Of a DNA stretch of 64,000 nucleotides, positions 51,281 through 60,878 are shown piece after piece. Within the stretch, counting starts at the first letter, position 1, and every line of letters begins with the position of its first letter. The stretch covers positions 310,001 to 374,000 of the forward strand of contig NZ_VRLS01000086.1 in assembly GCF_008017825.1 (NCBI RefSeq), in the 5' to 3' direction. Origin of the DNA: Mesonia sp008017825. GTDB lineage: Bacteria; Bacteroidota; Bacteroidia; Flavobacteriales; Flavobacteriaceae. The notes below the pieces were generated by a model, which did not search any database, was not told the DNA's origin, and was given only the letters and a program-made list of their open reading frames with translations. The translations under genes and the position numbers were made by a program.

Positions 51281-54200
51281 ATGAAAATCAATAAAGTTTT
51301 AGTCGCTAATAGAGGAGAAATTGCCATTCGTATTTTTAGATCGTGTACAGAAATTGGTCTACGTACCGTAGGAATTTACACCTTTGAAGATCGCTATTCT
51401 CTACATCGTTACAAGGCAGATGAAGCCTACCAAATAGGAGAAGACTCAGAGCCGTTAAAACCTTATTTAGATATTGATAAGATTATAGCTGTGGCTAAAG
51501 AAAACGGGATTGACGCCATTCACCCTGGATATGGATTTTTATCAGAAAATGCCGACTTTGCCCAGGCCTGTGAAGATAACGACATCATTTTTATAGGGCC
51601 TAAAGTATCTATTCTCAAAGCTTTGGGAGATAAGATTATGGCCAAAAAGGTGGCGATAGAAAATGATATCCCGATTATAAAAAGCAATGAAAAAGAATTA
51701 ACTACAGTTGATATCGCTTCCGCGGAAGCAGAGAAAATAGGTTATCCTATTATGTTAAAAGCAGCTTCTGGAGGTGGAGGTCGCGGGATGCGGGTAATTA
51801 GAACAGATGAAGAACTCCGTAAAGCCTACCCAGAATCTAAACGAGAAGCAGTTAATGCCTTTGGAGATGATACTGTTTTTATAGAGAAATTTGTTGAAAA
51901 TCCTAAGCATATTGAAATTCAGTTATTGGGAGATAATCACGGTAATTTGGTGCATCTTTTTGAACGAGATTGCTCTGTACAACGACGTTATCAAAAAGTA
52001 ATAGAGATCGCTCCATCTTTTGGCTTAAAGGAAGAAACCAAACAGAAATTATACGACTATGCTTTAAAAATAGGAAATGCTGTAAATTATAACAATGCGG
52101 GAACGGTTGAGTTTCTTGTAGATGATGATGGGAGCATTTACTTTATAGAAGTCAACCCGAGAATACAAGTAGAACATACGGTGACCGAAGTGGTTACAGG
52201 AATCGATGTGGTAAAAGCACAATTGTTTATTGCAGGTGGATACAAATTAGAAGATCAACAAATTAAAATTCCTTCTCAAGATAAATTAGAAGTAAAAGGT
52301 TTCGCTGTACAATGTAGAATAACCACCGAAGATCCTAAAAATGATTTTAAGCCCGATTACGGAACCATTACCACTTATAGAAGCGCTAGCGGTTTTGGAA
52401 TACGATTAGATGCAGGTAGTGTTTATCAAGGGGTCAATATTTCTCCGTTTTTTGATTCTATGTTGGTTAAAGTTACCGCTAGCAGTAGAACTTTAGATGG
52501 CGCTTGCAGAAAAATGCGAAGAGCATTAGCCGAATTTAGAGTACGTGGTGTAAAAACCAACATGGCGTTTTTAGATAATATACTAAAAGACCCTATTTTT
52601 AGACAAGGAGAAGTAACCGTTAATTACATAAAAAATACACCAGCACTTTTTGAAATTAAAGAACCAAGAAACCGAGCTACCAAAATGGTGAATTTTCTTG
52701 GAGACATTATTGTTAATGGAAATCCAGATGTAAAAACCATCGATTCTACTAAAAAATTGGTCAATCCTGTAGTTCCTAAATTTGATAAACAACAAGCATA
52801 CCCAAAAGGAACCAAAGACTTACTTACAGAATTAGGACCAGAAAAATTTTCTCAATGGCTTAAAGCCGAAAAGAAGATACATTTTACCGATACCACCATG
52901 CGAGATGCACACCAAAGCTTATTGGCCACTCGTATGCGGACTAAAGATATGATGAGCGTAGCAGAAGGTTTTGCCAGGAACCATCCCGAAGTGTTTAGTA
53001 TGGAAGTGTGGGGAGGAGCAACCTTCGATGTATGTATGCGTTTTTTAAAAGAAAACCCTTGGGAACGTTTACGCTTATTAAGAAAAGCGATGCCTAACGT
53101 TTTGTTTCAAATGTTGATTAGGGGTTCAAACGGAGTCGGTTATACGGCATACCCCGATAATCTTATTGAAAAATTTGTAGAAGAGGCTTGGGAAAACGGA
53201 GTCGATATTTTTAGAATTTTCGACTCTCTTAATTGGATGGAGTCCATCGCCCCTTGTATAGAATATGTGAGGACAAAAACCAACGGTCTTGCTGAAGGAG
53301 CCATGTGTTACACAGGCGATATTCTAGATCCAAAACGCACCAAATACAACTTAGATTATTATTTGCGTTTAGCAAAAGATATAGAAAATGCTGGAGCTCA
53401 TATTTTAGCCATTAAAGATATGGCAGGCCTATTAAAGCCTTACGCTGCCGCGGAATTAGTCTCAGCCTTAAAGGCAGAAATTAATATTCCTATTCACCTT
53501 CATACACACGATACTTCATCTATTCAATCTGCCACGTATATGAAAGCCATTGAAGCTGGTGTAGATGTAGTAGATGTAGCTTTAGGAGGTTTATCTGGTT
53601 TAACTTCTCAGCCTAATTTTAATGCCATGGCAGAAGCGATGCGTTACCAAGAGCGAGAAAACGAGATGGATATTAAAAGCCTCAATGCTTATTCTAATTA
53701 TTGGACGAGTATGCGAGAATACTACTATCCATTTGAATCTGGTTTAAAATCGGGAACAGGAGAAGTGTATCGCCATGAAATTCCTGGAGGGCAATATTCT
53801 AATTTAGTTCCTCAAGCTGAATCTTTAGGATTAAAAGACCGTTTTAACGAGATTACCGCGATGTACAGCGAGGTCAATCAGTTGTTTGGAGATATTGTAA
53901 AAGTAACACCTAGTAGTAAAGTAGTAGGAGATATGGCTCAATATTTAGTGAGTAATAACTTCACCATAAAAGATGTTTTAGAAAAAGGAGAAAGTATAAG
54001 TTTTCCAGAATCGGTTAAAAGTTTCTTTAGAGGAGATTTAGGTCAGCCTTTCGGCGGATTTCCAAAAGAACTTCAAAAAATCATATTACGAGATGATGCT
54101 CCTTACACCGAACGTCCTAATGCGCATTTAGAACCTGTAGATTTTGATAAGGAGTTTGAAGAATTTAAAAAGAAATTTATAAAAGGAATGGATCGTGAAT

Positions 54201-54733
54201 GGGAAATAACAGATTTCCTGTCTTACAAACTTTACCCTAAAGTGTTTGAAGACCTCTACGATCACTACGTAAAATATGGTAAGGTGATGCAAATTCCTAC
54301 CAAAAATTTCTTTTACGGTATGCAACCTGGCGAAGAGATTATTGTAGAACTCGATAAAGGTAAAACGCTATTGATCACACTGGTTTCTGTAGGAGACGCT
54401 AATGAAGAAGGGCAGGTAACCGTTTTCTTTAAAATTAACGGGCAAACTAGAAACGTAGAAATACAAGATGCTTCTATTAAAGTAGAAAAAGTAAGTCACT
54501 TAAGAGCCGAAAAAGATAATGATAAACACGTAGCAGCTCCGTTGCAAGGATCACTTTCAGAAATTTTGGTAAAAGAAGGTGAGGAGGTGAAAAAAAATCA
54601 GCCTTTGTTTGTCATTGAAGCGATGAAAATGGGAACTACCATTACAGCGAATGCCAGTGGAAAAATTAAAAAAATTCACCTAGAAAAAGGCACTATGGTT
54701 TTTAGTGAAGATTTGGTGGTAGAATTAGCGTAG
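51281..54733 (+). CDS. pyc: Pyruvate carboxylase
   Basis: Pyc carboxylates pyruvate to oxaloacetate with biotin and ATP, filling the TCA cycle. The 1150-residue protein has all domains in one chain. Biotin carboxylase spans about 1-450 (KAASGGGGRGMRVI and FIEVNPRIQVEHTVTE). The carboxyltransferase spans about 530-800 (HFTDTTMRDAHQSLLATRMRT, IKDMAGLLKP, HLHTHDTS). A C-terminal biotin carrier has the acceptor Lys in IEAMKMGTT. The length is normal for single-chain Pyc. It lies 117 bases after AIM24 and 2 bases before the glycosylase gene. Confidence 0.97.
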   Translation: MKINKVLVANRGEIAIRIFRSCTEIGLRTVGIYTFEDRYSLHRYKADEAYQIGEDSEPLKPYLDIDKIIAVAKENGIDAIHPGYGFLSENADFAQACEDNDIIFIGPKVSILKALGDKIMAKKVAIENDIPIIKSNEKELTTVDIASAEAEKIGYPIMLKAASGGGGRGMRVIRTDEELRKAYPESKREAVNAFGDDTVFIEKFVENPKHIEIQLLGDNHGNLVHLFERDCSVQRRYQKVIEIAPSFGLKEETKQKLYDYALKIGNAVNYNNAGTVEFLVDDDGSIYFIEVNPRIQVEHTVTEVVTGIDVVKAQLFIAGGYKLEDQQIKIPSQDKLEVKGFAVQCRITTEDPKNDFKPDYGTITTYRSASGFGIRLDAGSVYQGVNISPFFDSMLVKVTASSRTLDGACRKMRRALAEFRVRGVKTNMAFLDNILKDPIFRQGEVTVNYIKNTPALFEIKEPRNRATKMVNFLGDIIVNGNPDVKTIDSTKKLVNPVVPKFDKQQAYPKGTKDLLTELGPEKFSQWLKAEKKIHFTDTTMRDAHQSLLATRMRTKDMMSVAEGFARNHPEVFSMEVWGGATFDVCMRFLKENPWERLRLLRKAMPNVLFQMLIRGSNGVGYTAYPDNLIEKFVEEAWENGVDIFRIFDSLNWMESIAPCIEYVRTKTNGLAEGAMCYTGDILDPKRTKYNLDYYLRLAKDIENAGAHILAIKDMAGLLKPYAAAELVSALKAEINIPIHLHTHDTSSIQSATYMKAIEAGVDVVDVALGGLSGLTSQPNFNAMAEAMRYQERENEMDIKSLNAYSNYWTSMREYYYPFESGLKSGTGEVYRHEIPGGQYSNLVPQAESLGLKDRFNEITAMYSEVNQLFGDIVKVTPSSKVVGDMAQYLVSNNFTIKDVLEKGESISFPESVKSFFRGDLGQPFGGFPKELQKIILRDDAPYTERPNAHLEPVDFDKEFEEFKKKFIKGMDREWEITDFLSYKLYPKVFEDLYDHYVKYGKVMQIPTKNFFYGMQPGEEIIVELDKGKTLLITLVSVGDANEEGQVTVFFKINGQTRNVEIQDASIKVEKVSHLRAEKDNDKHVAAPLQGSLSEILVKEGEEVKKNQPLFVIEAMKMGTTITANASGKIKKIHLEKGTMVFSEDLVVELA

Positions 54734-54734
54734 T

Positions 54735-55397
54735 ATGTTTAAACACCAACACCCTTATCCGCCTTTTATTCCAGAATCTGCGACTAAACTTATTGTGGGT
54801 ACTTTACCGCCACCAAGATTTACGACTGGTGACTTTAAACCCGATGATGTAAATTTTTGCTACGGAAGCCGTGACGGACAGCTTTGGAAAATTTTAGCTC
54901 AAATCTTTAAAGTAGATTTGCGTTTTGAAAATTCCGCGGAAGCGATAGAAGAGAGAAAAAACCTACTCATAGAAAATAATTTAGGAATTTGCGATATGGT
55001 AGAATATGCGTATCGGGAGAAAATAGATGCTTCCGATATTGGCATGTTAAAGCCTAAATTGAGAGACCTAATTGGCATTTTGAGAGAAAACCCAAAAGTA
55101 GACACCTTACTATTTACGGGCGGTAACAGCAAGAACGGTCCAGAGTATTTTTTTAGAAGACATATAAAAGGTTTAAAAGATATTCAGTTAAAAAAAGTAA
55201 GCAAAGAAGTCCCAAGAATACATCAATTTGTATTGGATGGGCGCTTAATTAAAACAGTTTCTCTAACAGCGCCTTCTGGAGCTGCTAACCGAGCGGTTGG
55301 AAGTATGGGGCTTTATAAACAAATGAAACTCAAAAATCCGCAGTTAGATACTATAGATTTTAGAGTCTTGCAATACGAACCCTTTTTTACGGAATAA
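54735..55397 (+). CDS. Uracil-DNA glycosylase family protein
   Basis: A 220-residue protein with the uracil-DNA-glycosylase superfamily fold. The motif LIVGTLPPPRF (about 19-29) and NFCYGSRDGQLWKIL stand in the active-site positions, followed by LLFTGGNSKNG and the final LTAPSGAANRAVGS loop. It resembles Mug/TDG-like or the short UDG-family proteins annotated in Bacteroidota. Base specificity is not clear. It starts 2 bases after pyc and ends at a perfect palindromic terminator. Confidence 0.82.
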   Translation: MFKHQHPYPPFIPESATKLIVGTLPPPRFTTGDFKPDDVNFCYGSRDGQLWKILAQIFKVDLRFENSAEAIEERKNLLIENNLGICDMVEYAYREKIDASDIGMLKPKLRDLIGILRENPKVDTLLFTGGNSKNGPEYFFRRHIKGLKDIQLKKVSKEVPRIHQFVLDGRLIKTVSLTAPSGAANRAVGSMGLYKQMKLKNPQLDTIDFRVLQYEPFFTE

Positions 55398-55398
55398 A

Positions 55399-55430
55399 AA
55401 AAAGTCCTCGATAATTATCGAGGACTTTTT
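55399..55430. terminator. Perfect palindromic bidirectional terminator
   Basis: A 32-base perfect palindrome with AAAAAGTCCTCG on one side and CGAGGACTTTTT on the other. It serves both the glycosylase gene (ends 55397) and the convergent OmpA gene. Confidence 0.88.
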
Positions 55431-55452
55431 AATTATAATCTTTAATCTAAGC

Positions 55453-56298
55453 TTATTTTGCTTTTTTCATTCCTTCTTCAATCATTCCGTAAAATTGATC
55501 TAACTTAGGAAGAACAACAATTCTTGTTCTACGGTTAGCTGCTTTTCCATCTCTAGAAGAATTGCTATCTACAGGAACATATTCACTTCTACCCGCAGCA
55601 GTCATTCTTGAAGGATCTACGTTAAAATCGTTTTGTAAGATACGTACCACAGCAGTTGCTCTCTTAGTACTTAAATCCCAGTTATCAATAATACAAGAAT
55701 TGTTAATTGGGTCGGTATCGGTGTGACCTTCTACCATAAACTCAAAGTCTTTCTTGTCTTTTACCACTTTAGCTACTTTTCCTAACACTTCTTTAGCTCG
55801 GTTAGAAACTTGGTAACTTCCACTACGGAATAATAATTTATCTGAAATCGATACAAAAACAACTCCTTTTTCTACATTAATCTCGATATCCTCATCGTTA
55901 ATGTTTCCTAAAGCACCTTTTAAACTAGTAACTAATGCTAAAGTAACCGAATCTTTTTTGTTGATCGCGTCACGCATAGTTTTAATTTGAAGGTCTTTTT
56001 CTTTAATACTTTCTAAAGAACGCTCTAAGTTTTCTGCTCCTTTTTTAGATAAAGTAGATAAATCTCCTTGAGAATTTAATAAAGCAGAGTTGGTATTTTT
56101 AAGCAAGTTAATTTGTTCTTGTAAGCTACTCACTCGGTTTTCTTTTTCTTCTAAACACGTATTAAGCTTTACGGTAGCTGTGTTTAATAGATCCTGAGTG
56201 TCTTGTTGCTTCGCTTCTAATTCTTTGTATTTCTTAGAAGAAACACAAGAAGAAAATAATAAAACAGCAGATGCTGTAAATAAAAATATACGTTTCAT
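55453..56298 (-). CDS. OmpA family lipoprotein
   Basis: A 281-residue outer-membrane lipoprotein with the cysteine at residue 18 (LFSSCVSSKKYKE). A long coiled coil (about 22-110, KELEAKQQDTQDLLNTATVK and beyond) precedes an OmpA_C peptidoglycan-binding domain (FMVEGHTDTDPINNS, NWDLSTKRATAVVRIL, GRSEYVPVDSNSSRDGKAAN). It anchors the outer membrane to the cell wall. A TAGCTTTG -7 box lies 32 bases upstream. Confidence 0.92.
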   Translation of the reverse strand: MKRIFLFTASAVLLFSSCVSSKKYKELEAKQQDTQDLLNTATVKLNTCLEEKENRVSSLQEQINLLKNTNSALLNSQGDLSTLSKKGAENLERSLESIKEKDLQIKTMRDAINKKDSVTLALVTSLKGALGNINDEDIEINVEKGVVFVSISDKLLFRSGSYQVSNRAKEVLGKVAKVVKDKKDFEFMVEGHTDTDPINNSCIIDNWDLSTKRATAVVRILQNDFNVDPSRMTAAGRSEYVPVDSNSSRDGKAANRRTRIVVLPKLDQFYGMIEEGMKKAK

Positions 56299-56329
56299 AA
56301 CTTAATTGTTTATACTTGTTTTGAGGCAC

Positions 56330-56337
56330 CAAAGCTA
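56330..56337 (-). promoter_or_regulatory. Candidate -7 box (TAGCTTTG) for the OmpA lipoprotein gene
   Basis: It matches TAnnTTTG, 32 bases before the start at 56298. No clear -33 TTG at 19-21 bases. Confidence 0.4.
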
Positions 56338-56380
56338 TTAAAATTGAAATACGTTTATAAGAGATTAACAATTTTATAAC

Positions 56381-57376
56381 TTATTTTAATTCACTAAATT
56401 TTCTTTTCTTTTGAATAAAGTATTTCCAGACAATTGAAAATATAAGCGGATATCTTTGAGAATCATTCCCTTGTGATCTTTTTCTCTTTACCTGAAAAAA
56501 ATGCAGATAAAAACTAGCGTGAGCTTTTAATATGGCTAAAAGATGCTGAGGTCTTTTTTGAAACAAAAACTGAATTCCGGCAACAGCATCTAACAGCATT
56601 CGAATAAATATAAATACGTAAGCTTTAATACCAGAAACATTTTTTAATAAATTGTAAAGCGAATTTCTAAAGTTATAGAATGTTTTCTTTGGGTTCATGA
56701 CATTTAAAGTAGCTCCGCCTAAGTGGTAAACACTAGAAGAAGCATTGTACCAACATTCATAACCTTTATTATTTATGCGCCAACATAAATCGATCTCCTC
56801 TTGATGAGCGAAATAATCTTCATCTAGGCCATTAACTTCTTCAAATACACTTCTTCTAATGGCTAAACAAGCGCCACTTGCCCAAAAAATTTCTTTATCC
56901 TCATTATATTGACCTTCATCTTTTTCTAAAGTATTAAAGATTCTTCCTTGGCAATAAGGATAACCTAGTCGGTCAATAAACCCGCCTGCGGCTCCCGCAT
57001 ATTCAAAATGAGTTTTCTTTTTATAATCTAGAATTTTAGGCTGAATAACGGCTATGTTTGGTGAAGAAGCGAACATATACTCAAGAGGTTCTAGCCAATT
57101 GGGGGTTACTTCTACATCGCTATTTAGTAAGATGAAAACATCTTCCTTTAATTCTGCCAAAGCATCATTATAACCTTTCGCATAGCCGCCGTTTTCTTTA
57201 TTCTGTATGATTTTAACCTGTGGGAAATTCTCTGTAACAAAAGCTATAGAATCATCTGTGGAAGCATTATCGGCGACATAAATGTTTGCAGAACTTGAGT
57301 GTTTTACCACCGACGGTAAAAATTGCTCTAAAAGCGCTCTCCCGTTCCAATTTAAAATTACTACTGCTGTGGTCAT
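56381..57376 (-). CDS. Glycosyltransferase family 2 protein
   Basis: A 331-residue GT-A glycosyltransferase. It has VVILNWNGRALLEQFLPSV at the start, VADNASTDDSI, and ENGGYAKGYNDALAE. LLNSDVEVTPNWLEPLE carries the DxD-type metal site, and ASGACLAIRRSVFEEVNGLDEDYFAHQEEIDLCWR the acceptor region. Near the C-terminus a hydrophobic segment (AYVFIFIRMLLDAVAGIQFLF) may anchor it to the membrane. Donor and acceptor sugars are unknown; a role in envelope polysaccharide is likely. It lies 9 bases after the HsdR_N-like gene. Confidence 0.9.
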   Translation of the reverse strand: MTTAVVILNWNGRALLEQFLPSVVKHSSSANIYVADNASTDDSIAFVTENFPQVKIIQNKENGGYAKGYNDALAELKEDVFILLNSDVEVTPNWLEPLEYMFASSPNIAVIQPKILDYKKKTHFEYAGAAGGFIDRLGYPYCQGRIFNTLEKDEGQYNEDKEIFWASGACLAIRRSVFEEVNGLDEDYFAHQEEIDLCWRINNKGYECWYNASSSVYHLGGATLNVMNPKKTFYNFRNSLYNLLKNVSGIKAYVFIFIRMLLDAVAGIQFLFQKRPQHLLAILKAHASFYLHFFQVKRKRSQGNDSQRYPLIFSIVWKYFIQKKRKFSELK

Positions 57377-57385
57377 AGATTATTT

Positions 57386-57832
57386 TTAACTAGAGAAATT
57401 GGGGATTTCTTTTAAAAACTCATATTTCTCTTCCTCGTAATTCAATTGACAAAAGTAATGATTCAATCCGTTAGTGACCATTAAAAAACGTGCTTTTAAA
57501 GCCATATTGTAACGTGCAATTTGGTCGAAGGTATCTTGAGTTATCTTTACAGAAGGAGCTTTACATTCTACAATAAGCTGTAAACTACCGTCTTTATAAA
57601 ACCCAACCACATCGTAACGTTTTACTAATCCGTTAAGTTGAAGCTGCTTTTCTACATTAATAAGTTGTAGCGGATATTTTTTTTCCTGGTGTAAATAATG
57701 AACGGTATGTTGTCTTACCCATTCTTCGGGTGTAAGAATGATAAATTTTTTACGTATAACATCAAAAATAGACACTTTATTTTCGTTATTTTTGAACCGA
57801 AATTGATAAGACGGAAAGTTAAGTTTATTCAT
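57386..57832 (-). CDS. Type I restriction HsdR_N-like nuclease-domain protein (stand-alone)
   Basis: A 148-residue protein that matches the HsdR N-terminal (HSDR_N, PD-(D/E)XK type) domain: TPEEWVRQHTVHYLHQEKKYP, KRYDVVGFYKDGSLQLIVECKAPS with the D...ExK core, and DQIARYNMALKARFLMVTNG. No helicase part, HsdM or HsdS is nearby. I start it at MNKLNFPSYQF (57832); a start at 57850 adds six residues. Such orphans are common in Flavobacteriaceae, next to glycosyltransferase and holA genes. Nuclease activity is possible but untested. Confidence 0.85.
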   Translation of the reverse strand: MNKLNFPSYQFRFKNNENKVSIFDVIRKKFIILTPEEWVRQHTVHYLHQEKKYPLQLINVEKQLQLNGLVKRYDVVGFYKDGSLQLIVECKAPSVKITQDTFDQIARYNMALKARFLMVTNGLNHYFCQLNYEEEKYEFLKEIPNFSS

Positions 57833-57887
57833 AGACACCAAAGAAAACAAATTTCTACCTTTTCCGCTTTAGCGAAGTTATTTTTTT

Positions 57888-58913
57888 ATGGAATTGAACC
57901 CTCTTTTACAAGATATAAAACAGCGAAAATTAAAGCCAATTTATTTTTTGATGGGAGAGGAGCCGTACTATATTGATAAAATATCAGAATATTTAAGCGA
58001 CACCATTTTAACAGAAGATGAAAAAGCTTTTAACCAAACTACCCTTTACGGAAAAGATGTAAGCCTAGATGAGGTGTTAAGTACAGCTAAGCGTTTTCCT
58101 ATGATGGCAGAATATCAAGTAGTCTTGGTGAAGGAAGCGCAAGACTTATCTAGAGAGATTTTAGCGCAAAGCGATAAGAAAAAAAATCAATTAGAGGCTT
58201 ATGCTGAAAATCCGCAAGCTACCACGATTTTAATTTTTTGCTACAAGTATAAAAAGCTAGATAAACGTAAACGTGTTTATAAAGCTATAGCGAAAAGCGG
58301 AGTTATTTTTGAAAGTAAGAAAATCTATGAAAACCAAATTCCTACTTGGATTAAGGATGAGGTAAAACGAAGAGGATATAACATTTCTCCCAAAGCTGCT
58401 CATTTACTAACCGAATTTTTAGGGAACGATCTAGCAAAAATCACCAATGAGATAGATAAGCTTGAATTGATCTTAGCGGGAAGAAATGAAATTACTCCCG
58501 AAATTATTGAAGAAAATATTGGGATAAGCAAAGACTTTAATAATTTTGAATTACAAAAAGCTTTTGGAGTAAAAGACTACACCAAAGCATACCGCATTAT
58601 TGAATATTTTGCTCAAAATCAAAAAAATCACCCCATAGTCTTAACTATTCCTATACTTTATAATTTCTTTTCTAAAGTGTTATTATATCACGGTTTAAAA
58701 GATAAGTCTAAAGGAAGTGTTGCTAAAGCTCTTAAAGTAAATCCTTATTTTGTAGCCGATTATAGTACAGCAGCAAATCATTACCCTATGAGAGAAGTGA
58801 GTGGTATTGTGGCTACCTTAAGAGAAATAGATATGAAAAGCAAAGGAATTAACTCTGTTTCGGCGACACCTATAGATCTGTATAAAGAACTCTTATTTAA
58901 AATTCGTTCATAA
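57888..58913 (+). CDS. holA: DNA polymerase III subunit delta
   Basis: HolA opens the sliding clamp as part of the clamp loader. The 341-residue protein has the N-terminal KPIYFLMGEEPYYIDKISEYL, RFPMMAEYQVVLVKEAQDL, KTPKA-type LIFCYKYKKLDKRKRVYKA and LTEFLGNDLAKITNEIDKLEL, the delta-subunit order. It is divergent from the HsdR_N-like gene and shares one base with menA downstream (TAATG). Confidence 0.93.
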   Translation: MELNPLLQDIKQRKLKPIYFLMGEEPYYIDKISEYLSDTILTEDEKAFNQTTLYGKDVSLDEVLSTAKRFPMMAEYQVVLVKEAQDLSREILAQSDKKKNQLEAYAENPQATTILIFCYKYKKLDKRKRVYKAIAKSGVIFESKKIYENQIPTWIKDEVKRRGYNISPKAAHLLTEFLGNDLAKITNEIDKLELILAGRNEITPEIIEENIGISKDFNNFELQKAFGVKDYTKAYRIIEYFAQNQKNHPIVLTIPILYNFFSKVLLYHGLKDKSKGSVAKALKVNPYFVADYSTAANHYPMREVSGIVATLREIDMKSKGINSVSATPIDLYKELLFKIRS

Positions 58914-59812
58914 TGACAAAATTTAAAACTTGGGTTTCTGCAGCACGGTTAAGGACCTTGCCACTTTCTATTTCTGGAATATTAGTAGGTACAGCTTTAG
59001 CAAAATGGGAAGGCTATTTTTCTTACCCCATATTTGTTTTTGCGCTCTTAACGACTTTAGGCTTACAAGTGTTATCCAATTTTGCAAACGATTATGGAGA
59101 TGGAATAAAAGGTACCGATAATGAAGATAGAGTAGGACCTATGCGTGCAATACAAAGCGGAATTATTTCTCATCAAGAAATGAAAATAGGAATGATCGTA
59201 GCTAGTTTTTTTAGCATAATAATGGCTTCACTTTTAATTTATACAGCTTTCGGAAGTGAAAACTTTTTATTTTCTATGTTGTTTTTTTTATTGGGTTTAG
59301 CTTCTATCGCAGCAGCAATAAAATATACTGTAGGGAAATCTGCTTACGGCTATCGAGGTTTAGGAGACGTATTTGTATTTCTTTTCTTTGGTTTGGTAAG
59401 TGTATTGGGATCTCATTTTTTATACACGCATTCTTTTAATTTTATCGCTATTTTACCTGCTATAAGCATAGGTTTATTAAGTACTGCAGTGTTGAATTTA
59501 AATAATATGCGGGATCAAGAAAGTGATGCTAAAGCTCAAAAAAATACGTTGGTTGTTTTTTTAGGGGCTAAAAAAGCAAAACGATATCATTATTTCTTAA
59601 TTCTCTTCGCTTTTATCTGTTTTACATTATTTATTCTTCTCGCTCAATTTTATAGATCCGCTTGGTGCTTACTCGCTTTTGTTCCTTTATTTATTCATTT
59701 AAAAACAGTGAAAGAAAACACAAGTCCGGTATTGTTAGATCCTGAACTTAAAAAAGTAGCTTTAAGTACTTTTGCTATATCTCTTATTTTTTTAATACTG
59801 AGTTTTGTCTAA
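58913..59812 (+). CDS. menA: 1,4-dihydroxy-2-naphthoate octaprenyltransferase
   Basis: MenA attaches a polyprenyl chain to DHNA in menaquinone synthesis at the inner membrane. The 299-residue protein has eight or so hydrophobic helices, the Asp-rich motif NDYGDGIKGTDNEDRVGP (about 62-79) and the second motif NNMRDQESDAKAQKNTL (about 196-212). Its start overlaps the holA stop by one base. It heads the menaquinone block with menC and menE. Confidence 0.95.
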   Translation: MTKFKTWVSAARLRTLPLSISGILVGTALAKWEGYFSYPIFVFALLTTLGLQVLSNFANDYGDGIKGTDNEDRVGPMRAIQSGIISHQEMKIGMIVASFFSIIMASLLIYTAFGSENFLFSMLFFLLGLASIAAAIKYTVGKSAYGYRGLGDVFVFLFFGLVSVLGSHFLYTHSFNFIAILPAISIGLLSTAVLNLNNMRDQESDAKAQKNTLVVFLGAKKAKRYHYFLILFAFICFTLFILLAQFYRSAWCLLAFVPLFIHLKTVKENTSPVLLDPELKKVALSTFAISLIFLILSFV

Positions 59813-60197
59813 AAAAGAAAAGAGAAATCCGTTATAGAACTTCTCTCTTCAGACAAAAACAAACAAATTTTTAAGACAGCTTGTTACTGTATATGGTTTT
59901 AACGATTAAAAAAAGTTTTAAATAAAGTTGATAAAACTTTCTAACTTCAATTCTAGTTAGGTGGTTAACTCCATATCAACTTCAACCCCTTCTTCCTCTT
60001 AATAGCTTATTGAAATTATTACGGAATAAATAGCCATAATAAAAGGTTTTACGTTATAGCAAATCTACTGTTTTCAAATACTTTATGAAATACCTTATAT
60101 TAGGTATATTTTATACGAATAATTAAAAATGTTATATATATGTGAAGCTTTTAAGGTTTACATCTATTTTTATTAAATTCAAACCAAAATTAAAGTC
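59813..60197. other. Intergenic region between menA and the UPF0173 gene
   Basis: About 385 bases, A+T-rich. A weak hairpin (AGAGAA at 59821 region with TTCTCT about 20 bases on) follows menA and may end its transcript. I see no gene, repeat or convincing promoter in the rest. Confidence 0.55.
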
Positions 60198-60878
60198 ATG
60201 AAAATTACCTTTTACGGACAAAATAGCCTTTCTATAGAAGTAGGCGGAAAACATATTATAGTAGATCCATTTATCACAGGGAATGATCTTTCTAAAGATA
60301 AAGTGGATATTAAGCATTTAAAAGCAGATTACATCTTAGTTACCCACGCGCATCAAGATCATACTTTAGATGTAGAAGCTATTGCTAAAAATACAGGAGC
60401 TACGGTGGTGAGTAATTATGAAATTGCTAATCATTATGAGGCGAAAGATTTAAAAGTACATCCTATGAATCATGGTGGTTCTTGGGAGTTTGATTTTGGT
60501 AAAGTAACCTATGTAAATGCTATTCACACCAGTTCTTTTCCTGATGGAAGTTATGGAGGACAACCTGGGGGATTTGTTGTAGAAGCTTGTGAAAAGTGTA
60601 TTTATATTGCAGGAGATACCGCACTAACTATGGACATGAAACTTATTCCCATGCGTCACGACCTAGATTTAGCAGTGTTACCTATTGGTGATAACTTTAC
60701 AATGGGAGTGGATGAAGCAGTGATTGCAAGCGATTTTATTGAATGTAATAAGATATTAGGTTGTCATTATGATACGTTTGGTTTTATAGAAATAGATCAC
60801 AAAGTAGCGAAAGAGAAATTTAAAATGAAAAAGAAAGAACTTCTCTTGTTAGAAATCGGAGAAAGCATTGAGATTTAA
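60198..60878 (+). CDS. UPF0173 metal-dependent hydrolase
   Basis: A 226-residue metallo-beta-lactamase-fold protein of the UPF0173 family. It has ITFYGQNSLSIEVGGKHIIVDPFI, the metal-binding THAHQDHTLD (HxHxDH, about 51-60), HGGSWEF, YIAGDTALTMDMKLI and GCHYDTFGFIEID. The substrate is unknown. It lies between menA and menC and shares one base with menC (TAATG), so it may take part in, or be regulated with, menaquinone synthesis. Confidence 0.92.
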   Translation: MKITFYGQNSLSIEVGGKHIIVDPFITGNDLSKDKVDIKHLKADYILVTHAHQDHTLDVEAIAKNTGATVVSNYEIANHYEAKDLKVHPMNHGGSWEFDFGKVTYVNAIHTSSFPDGSYGGQPGGFVVEACEKCIYIAGDTALTMDMKLIPMRHDLDLAVLPIGDNFTMGVDEAVIASDFIECNKILGCHYDTFGFIEIDHKVAKEKFKMKKKELLLLEIGESIEI

